64,000 nt of DNA from Verrucomicrobiales bacterium (lineage in GTDB: Bacteria; Verrucomicrobiota; Verrucomicrobiia; Verrucomicrobiales; DEV007): assembly GCA_029213005.1 (NCBI GenBank), contig JARGPI010000028.1, positions 31,258 through 95,257 on the forward strand, written 5' to 3'. How positions within the stretch are numbered: the stretch's first letter is position 1; each line of letters begins with the position of its first letter. The notes under the pieces are model-generated. The model did not search any database, was not told the origin of the DNA, and worked only from the letters and a program-made list of their open reading frames with translations. Below, in pieces: positions 60,315-64,000 of this stretch. Made by a program: the position numbers and the translations under genes.

Positions 60315-61184
60315 ATGGCTAGAATTATCAAATCCGCACTGATTCAATCGACCTCAACTCACTCCGGTTCCGAAGATCCCGCGATCATCAAAAATGCGAT
60401 GATCGAAAAGCACATTCCGCTGATCGAGGAGGCGGCGAAAAAAGGCGTTCAAGTCCTTTGTCTACAGGAGTTGTTTTACGGTCCTTATTTTTGTGCCGAG
60501 CAGGATCCGCGGTGGTATTCCATTACGGAGCAAATTCCCGATGGTCCAACGACTCAATTGATGTGCGAGTTGGCGAAAAAACACAGTATGGTTTTGATCG
60601 TTCCGATCTACGAAGTCACGATTGATGGTATTTACTACAACACGGCGTCGGTAATCGATGCGGATGGAACCTTTCTCGGGAAGTATCGGAAAAATCATAT
60701 CCCGCAGTGCAATCCCGGATTCTGGGAAAAGTTTTATTTCCGACCCGGCAATCTGGGGTATCCGGTTTTTGATACCGCAGTAGGGAAAGTCGGGGTGTAT
60801 ATTTGCTATGACCGCCATTTCCCGGAGGGAGCCCGGGCGCTCGCGCTGAACGGGGCCGAGATCGTGTTCAACCCGTCGGCTACCGTAGCGGGCTTAAGTG
60901 AATATCTCTGGAAGATTGAACAGCCCGCGCACTGTGTCGCAAACGGCTATTTTATCGGTGCCATTAACCGGGTTGGAACTGAGAAGCCCTGGGAAATCGG
61001 GGAGTTCTACGGGCAATCCTACTTCTGTAACCCCCGGGGCGAAATGGTTGCGGTAGCGTGTCGGGACAAGGACGAATTGCTGATTGCGGATCTGGATCTC
61101 GATCAAATCAGAGAGGTTCGCGATATCTGGCAGTTTTTCCGGGACCGTCGCCCTGAGACCTATGGCGAATTGACCGCACCTTGA
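60315..61184 (+). CDS. Beta-ureidopropionase / N-carbamoylputrescine amidase-like hydrolase
   Basis: 289 residues of the nitrilase superfamily. The Glu-Lys-Cys triad is present: Glu in LCLQELFYGPYFCAEQD, Lys in GKYRKNHIPQCNPGFWEKFYF, Cys in GVYICYDRHFPEGARAL. The FYFRPGN block is typical of beta-ureidopropionase (PydC) and N-carbamoylputrescine amidase. It hydrolyses an N-carbamoyl amine; next to a nucleobase permease and an AGXT2-like aminotransferase, release of beta-alanine from N-carbamoyl-beta-alanine is the most likely job. Gap to the permease is 33 bp, to the aminotransferase 4 bp. Confidence 0.9.
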   Translation: MARIIKSALIQSTSTHSGSEDPAIIKNAMIEKHIPLIEEAAKKGVQVLCLQELFYGPYFCAEQDPRWYSITEQIPDGPTTQLMCELAKKHSMVLIVPIYEVTIDGIYYNTASVIDADGTFLGKYRKNHIPQCNPGFWEKFYFRPGNLGYPVFDTAVGKVGVYICYDRHFPEGARALALNGAEIVFNPSATVAGLSEYLWKIEQPAHCVANGYFIGAINRVGTEKPWEIGEFYGQSYFCNPRGEMVAVACRDKDELLIADLDLDQIREVRDIWQFFRDRRPETYGELTAP

Positions 61185-61188
61185 TAAT

Positions 61189-62532
61189 ATGAGTATACCT
61201 TTACCGCAGATCCCCCCGTTTGATCACGAGCCGAGGCCTTACACCGGACTGTCTCGGGACGAGGTTTTCGAGTTGAGGCATAAGCACTTAACTCCGGCGC
61301 TGATGACCTACTACGACGAGCCGTTGATGTTAGTCGAGGGGAAGATGCAGTATGTCTATGATGAGACGGGGCGGCGCTACCTCGATGGGTTTGCCGGTAT
61401 CGTTACGGTAAGCTGCGGGCACTCTCATCCCGCGATTCTTGCTGCGGCCCACGACCAGATGGACACTCTGGTGCATACCACGACGATCTATGCGAATCAG
61501 GAAGTGGCGCTCTATGGAAAAGCGCTGGCTGATAAACTACCGGGGAATCTCAGTGTCTGTTATTTCGTAAACTCCGGATCGGAGGCCAATGACCTGGCGC
61601 TGCTCATGGCGCGCCTCCACACCGGCAATTACGATATGATTGCGCTGCGGAATGCCTACCACGGCGGATCTCAGTCGACAATGGGCTTGACCGCTCATGG
61701 AACCTGGAAATTTCCGACGCCGCAGGGTTTCGGGATCCATCACGCGCTGAACCCGGATCCCTATCGCGGGCCGTTTGTCGGTCATCCCGATCCGGCCACT
61801 GCTTACGCGGAAGATGTACATCAGTTGATTGAATTTGCGACTCCGGGGCGTATCGCCGGGTATATCGCAGAATCGATTCAGGGAGTCGGGGGGGCGGTGG
61901 TTTTCCCCGAGGGATATCTCAAAAAATCCTACGAAATCGTGCGGGCTCACGGCGGCGTTTGTATCGCCGATGAAGTTCAGTCAGGGTTCGGGCGGACCGG
62001 TTCGCACTACTGGGGTTTTGAAACTCAGGATGTGGTTCCTGACATTGTCGTAATGGCGAAGGGAATCGGGAACGGGTTCCCGCTCGCGGCCGTGGTGACG
62101 ACACCGGAAATTGCGAGTTCGCTGAAGTCGCATATCCATTTTAACACCTACGGGGGAAACCCTCTGGTCTCGCGAATCGGGCGGACCGTGATCGAAACCA
62201 TCGATAACGACGGGCTTCAGGCCAATTCCGCGCAGATAGGGGAGCATCTCCTGAAACGGCTTTGTGAACTGCAGGAAAAACACACGTTGATCGGAAATGT
62301 CCGTGGCCTCGGGTTGATGCTGGGAGTTGAGCTGGTCAAGGATTTGACCACCAAAGAGCCGGCTTCCGCGGAGTGTGTCCGGGTGTGGAATCGGGCCAAA
62401 GAGCTTGGATTGCTCATCGGGAAAGGTGGACTGGCAGGCAACACGCTTCGGATCAAGCCACCGATGTGTCTCTCCCGGGAGGATGCCGATTTTATGATCG
62501 AAGTGCTGGATCGAGCGCTTGCAGAGGTCTAG
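61189..62532 (+). CDS. Class III aminotransferase (AGXT2-like; alanine-glyoxylate or beta-alanine type)
   Basis: 447 residues, PLP enzyme. Family blocks: YLDGFAGIVTVSCGHSHPAIL, FVNSGSEANDLALLMARLHTG, RNAYHGGSQSTMGLT, IADEVQSGFGRTGSHYWGF and the PLP Lys in VVMAKGIGNGFPLAAVV. Closest in look to mitochondrial AGXT2 and plant AGT2. After ureidopropionase it would move the amino group of beta-alanine to pyruvate or glyoxylate. The start lies 4 bp after the hydrolase stop, so the genes are cotranscribed. Confidence 0.9.
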   Translation: MSIPLPQIPPFDHEPRPYTGLSRDEVFELRHKHLTPALMTYYDEPLMLVEGKMQYVYDETGRRYLDGFAGIVTVSCGHSHPAILAAAHDQMDTLVHTTTIYANQEVALYGKALADKLPGNLSVCYFVNSGSEANDLALLMARLHTGNYDMIALRNAYHGGSQSTMGLTAHGTWKFPTPQGFGIHHALNPDPYRGPFVGHPDPATAYAEDVHQLIEFATPGRIAGYIAESIQGVGGAVVFPEGYLKKSYEIVRAHGGVCIADEVQSGFGRTGSHYWGFETQDVVPDIVVMAKGIGNGFPLAAVVTTPEIASSLKSHIHFNTYGGNPLVSRIGRTVIETIDNDGLQANSAQIGEHLLKRLCELQEKHTLIGNVRGLGLMLGVELVKDLTTKEPASAECVRVWNRAKELGLLIGKGGLAGNTLRIKPPMCLSREDADFMIEVLDRALAEV

Positions 62533-62642
62533 GAGGCAGGCGATCTGCCGTTATCTGCACTTTTTTTTCCTGATTCGACATCATTATACGGTTGTATTTG
62601 GTTTGAATCTTTGAGACAAGTTGTGGGATTAGAACGAAGGCA

Positions 62643-63686
62643 ATGAGTGTTCAGAAAAAATTAATCAACGACCCGCTGAAAGTAGCGGATGAACTACTGG
62701 AAGGGCTCGTCGAAGCCTATAACGGGGAGTGTCGCAAGGTCGGGACACGCTCAATCGTGAAAAATCAGATCCCCGATAACAAGGTGGCTTTGCTCGTCGG
62801 CGGTGGTGCCGGTCATGAGCCGATTTATCACGGATTGGTCGGTCGCAATCTCGCGGATGGTGCTGCTTGTGGCGATATTTTTGCCGCACCCCCACCGAAT
62901 ATCGTTTTCGAAGCGACCGAAGCCGTCAACCGGGGGAACGGCGTGCTCTACCTCTACGGAAACTATGCGGGCGATGTGATGAATTTCGACATCGGCGCCG
63001 AGCTTGCCGAAGATGAGGACATCGACGTGCGCACTGTGTTGATCAATGATGATGTTTGTTCCGCGCCTCCGACCCAGAAAGGGAATCGCCGCGGAATCGC
63101 CGGTTTGGTACCGATTGTGAAACTGGTAGGAGCGGCATCGCAAATGGCTCCGAATCTGGAAGAACTTGAGAAGGTAGCGATCAAAGCCTCGCTTGAAACC
63201 CGTTCCGTAGGGGTTTCCATGTCACCCGGTTCAATTCCTGCTACCGGCAAACCAACTTTCCAGATCGACGAAGATAAAATCGGTCTCGGGATGGGAATTC
63301 ACGGAGAGCCCGGTGTTGGCGAAATTCCGATGACGACAGCTGACGAGCTCACTCCGAAGATGCTCGACATGATTGTCAAAGATTTCGAAGACGACGAAGA
63401 CGTGGCTCCTTTGACCGAAGGGGACGATATCGTTTTGGTGGTGAACTCCCTCGGAGCAACCACAATGATGGAGTGTTTGATCTGTCTTCGCGCTGCGAAA
63501 GATTACTTCAACAGTCGCGGTATCAATATCCACGATGTGGTAGTTGGGCCACTGGTCACCTGTCAGGAAATGACCGGAATATCCTTTTCCGTGACCCGGG
63601 TCGACGACGTTCTCAAGAAATTCTGGAACATGCCCTGTCAGTCCGTTTGCTTCACTAAAATGTCCGGTCGCTACGGAGATATTTAG
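62643..63686 (+). CDS. dhaK: Dihydroxyacetone kinase subunit DhaK
   Basis: 347 residues. It binds dihydroxyacetone covalently through a His; GMGIHGEPGVGEIPM carries that His. The N-terminal signature is VALLVGGGAGHEPIYHGLVG followed by GDIFAAPPPNIV, and NDDVCSAP is conserved. A GAAGG lies just before the ATG. In the PEP-dependent system DhaK needs DhaL and DhaM; dhaL does not follow before the terminator at 63714, so the partner is elsewhere or the gene is solitary. It is 110 bp from the aminotransferase and may be a separate unit. Confidence 0.93.
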   Translation: MSVQKKLINDPLKVADELLEGLVEAYNGECRKVGTRSIVKNQIPDNKVALLVGGGAGHEPIYHGLVGRNLADGAACGDIFAAPPPNIVFEATEAVNRGNGVLYLYGNYAGDVMNFDIGAELAEDEDIDVRTVLINDDVCSAPPTQKGNRRGIAGLVPIVKLVGAASQMAPNLEELEKVAIKASLETRSVGVSMSPGSIPATGKPTFQIDEDKIGLGMGIHGEPGVGEIPMTTADELTPKMLDMIVKDFEDDEDVAPLTEGDDIVLVVNSLGATTMMECLICLRAAKDYFNSRGINIHDVVVGPLVTCQEMTGISFSVTRVDDVLKKFWNMPCQSVCFTKMSGRYGDI

Positions 63687-63713
63687 TCTGTCCGACTGAT
63701 ACGAATTGATTTG

Positions 63714-63745
63714 AAAGGGCTGCTGGCAATGGCAGCCCTTTTTTT
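63714..63745 (+). terminator. Rho-independent terminator after dhaK
   Basis: 10-bp stem AAAGGGCTGC / GCAGCCCTTT with an 8-nt loop, followed by a run of T, 27 bp after the dhaK stop. Confidence 0.95.
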
Positions 63746-63814
63746 GTGGCGAAACTTAAAGGGTGATAGTACGGGCAATGTATAATTCGGTATTGCACTC
63801 TCTATCACCGAAAC

Positions 63815-63889
63815 TCTTGCTCCTGCTCTTAATCTTGTTCTTGTTCCGAATGTGATAGAACAAGAGCAAGATTAAGAGCAGGAACAAGA
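63815..63889. repeat. Long inverted repeat, 32-bp arms
   Basis: Left arm 63815-63846 and right arm 63858-63889 are complementary at 30 of 32 positions (one remaining pair is G-T, the other C-A), with an 11-base loop. Arms are built of CTTG/CTCTT words. There is no T-run after it and the dhaK terminator is already upstream, so it is probably not a terminator. Confidence 0.88.
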
Positions 63890-63944
63890 CTGTTATTTCC
63901 GGTATAGTTTTGTCTTGGCGCAATGGATTGCCGGGTAACTGGAG

Positions 63945-63961
63945 ATTGTACCCTGTCAGAC
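63945..63961. repeat. Single worn copy of the 17-bp dyad repeat, locus 6
   Basis: ATTGTACCCTGTCAGAC matches the reverse form in its first 12 bases only. No good partner is found 22 bp to either side. Confidence 0.55.
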
Positions 63962-64000
63962 ATTTCGCACCTTAAAAATCGGGCTTCGGAGAGAGCACTG

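Larger units (their letters stand above)
63746..64000. other. Non-coding right end of the window
   Basis: 255 bp. No credible gene. It contains the 32-bp inverted repeat (63815-63889) and a worn single copy of the 17-bp dyad at 63945-63961. Confidence 0.6.

Overview
The window looks like a chromosomal segment of a free-living, probably marine, heterotrophic member of the PVC superphylum, most likely Verrucomicrobiota of the Opitutae type. This is inferred from gene content: SLA1-homology (SHD1) domains on exported proteins, sulfatases, DUF1080-type proteins, an azurin-like cupredoxin, a twin-arginine TIM-barrel protein, an exported TPR-CHAT protein, weak Shine-Dalgarno signals and dispersed intergenic repeats. 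No rRNA, 16S marker, phage, insertion sequence or CRISPR array was seen, so the taxonomic call rests on style of content only.

Layout. 1-8.7 kb: 3' end of proA, mutM (fpg), an oppABC oligopeptide importer without ATPase genes, a small membrane protein and an exported TPR-CHAT protein. 8.7-12.6 kb: Asp-box sialidase-like protein, family 2 glycosyltransferase and O-antigen-ligase-like polymerase. 12.6-20.7 kb: glcDF glycolate/lactate oxidation pair, plsY-gpsA phospholipid synthesis pair, two envelope proteins of unknown role and a REC-HisKA-HATPase-REC hybrid kinase. 20.8-24.0 kb: tRNA-Leu(TAG), followed by a visibly AT-richer pair encoding exported C-type-lectin-like proteins, the second fused to a Lon-type (S16) Ser-Lys protease domain. 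24.0-32.7 kb: S1 sulfatase, cobalamin-dependent methionine synthase, cardiolipin synthase, SprT-like protein and serine acetyltransferase.

32.9-39.1 kb holds a single 2055-residue exported protein that strings together a GH26-like domain, a GH3 domain, an iduronate-sulfatase-like domain and a GH30 domain. The sulfatase-like domain carries Asp where the formylglycine Cys should be. 39-49.4 kb resembles a stress/redox group: GYF+PH-like protein, CsbD, YihY, lipid kinase, MgtC/DUF4010 protein, CydAB oxidase, DUF892 ferritin-like protein, ferredoxin-reductase-like flavoprotein and a baeRF (Pelota/eRF1-like) protein. 49.4-55.5 kb: exported beta-propeller/DUF1080 protein, cupredoxin protein, a membrane Ser/Thr kinase with TPRs and a VOC protein. 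55.6-64 kb: ilvD, a Tat-exported sugar isomerase-like protein, a permease/beta-ureidopropionase/aminotransferase set that would fit uracil catabolism, and dhaK.

Three kinds of short intergenic repeat run through the window. The clearest is a 17-bp dyad (consensus ACTGTACAGGGTACAGT) found at five places as a pair whose copies always start exactly 22 bp apart, in either relative orientation, plus one decayed copy. A second cluster has four 17-bp dyads whose stems differ but stay complementary, just upstream of the permease. A third is a 32-bp inverted repeat near the right end. A smaller GCAATTTGC-based repeat clusters at 40.3-43.7 kb. These repeats intrude into the longest open reading frames of several genes and so decide start codons (oppA, glcD, the MgtC/DUF4010 gene).
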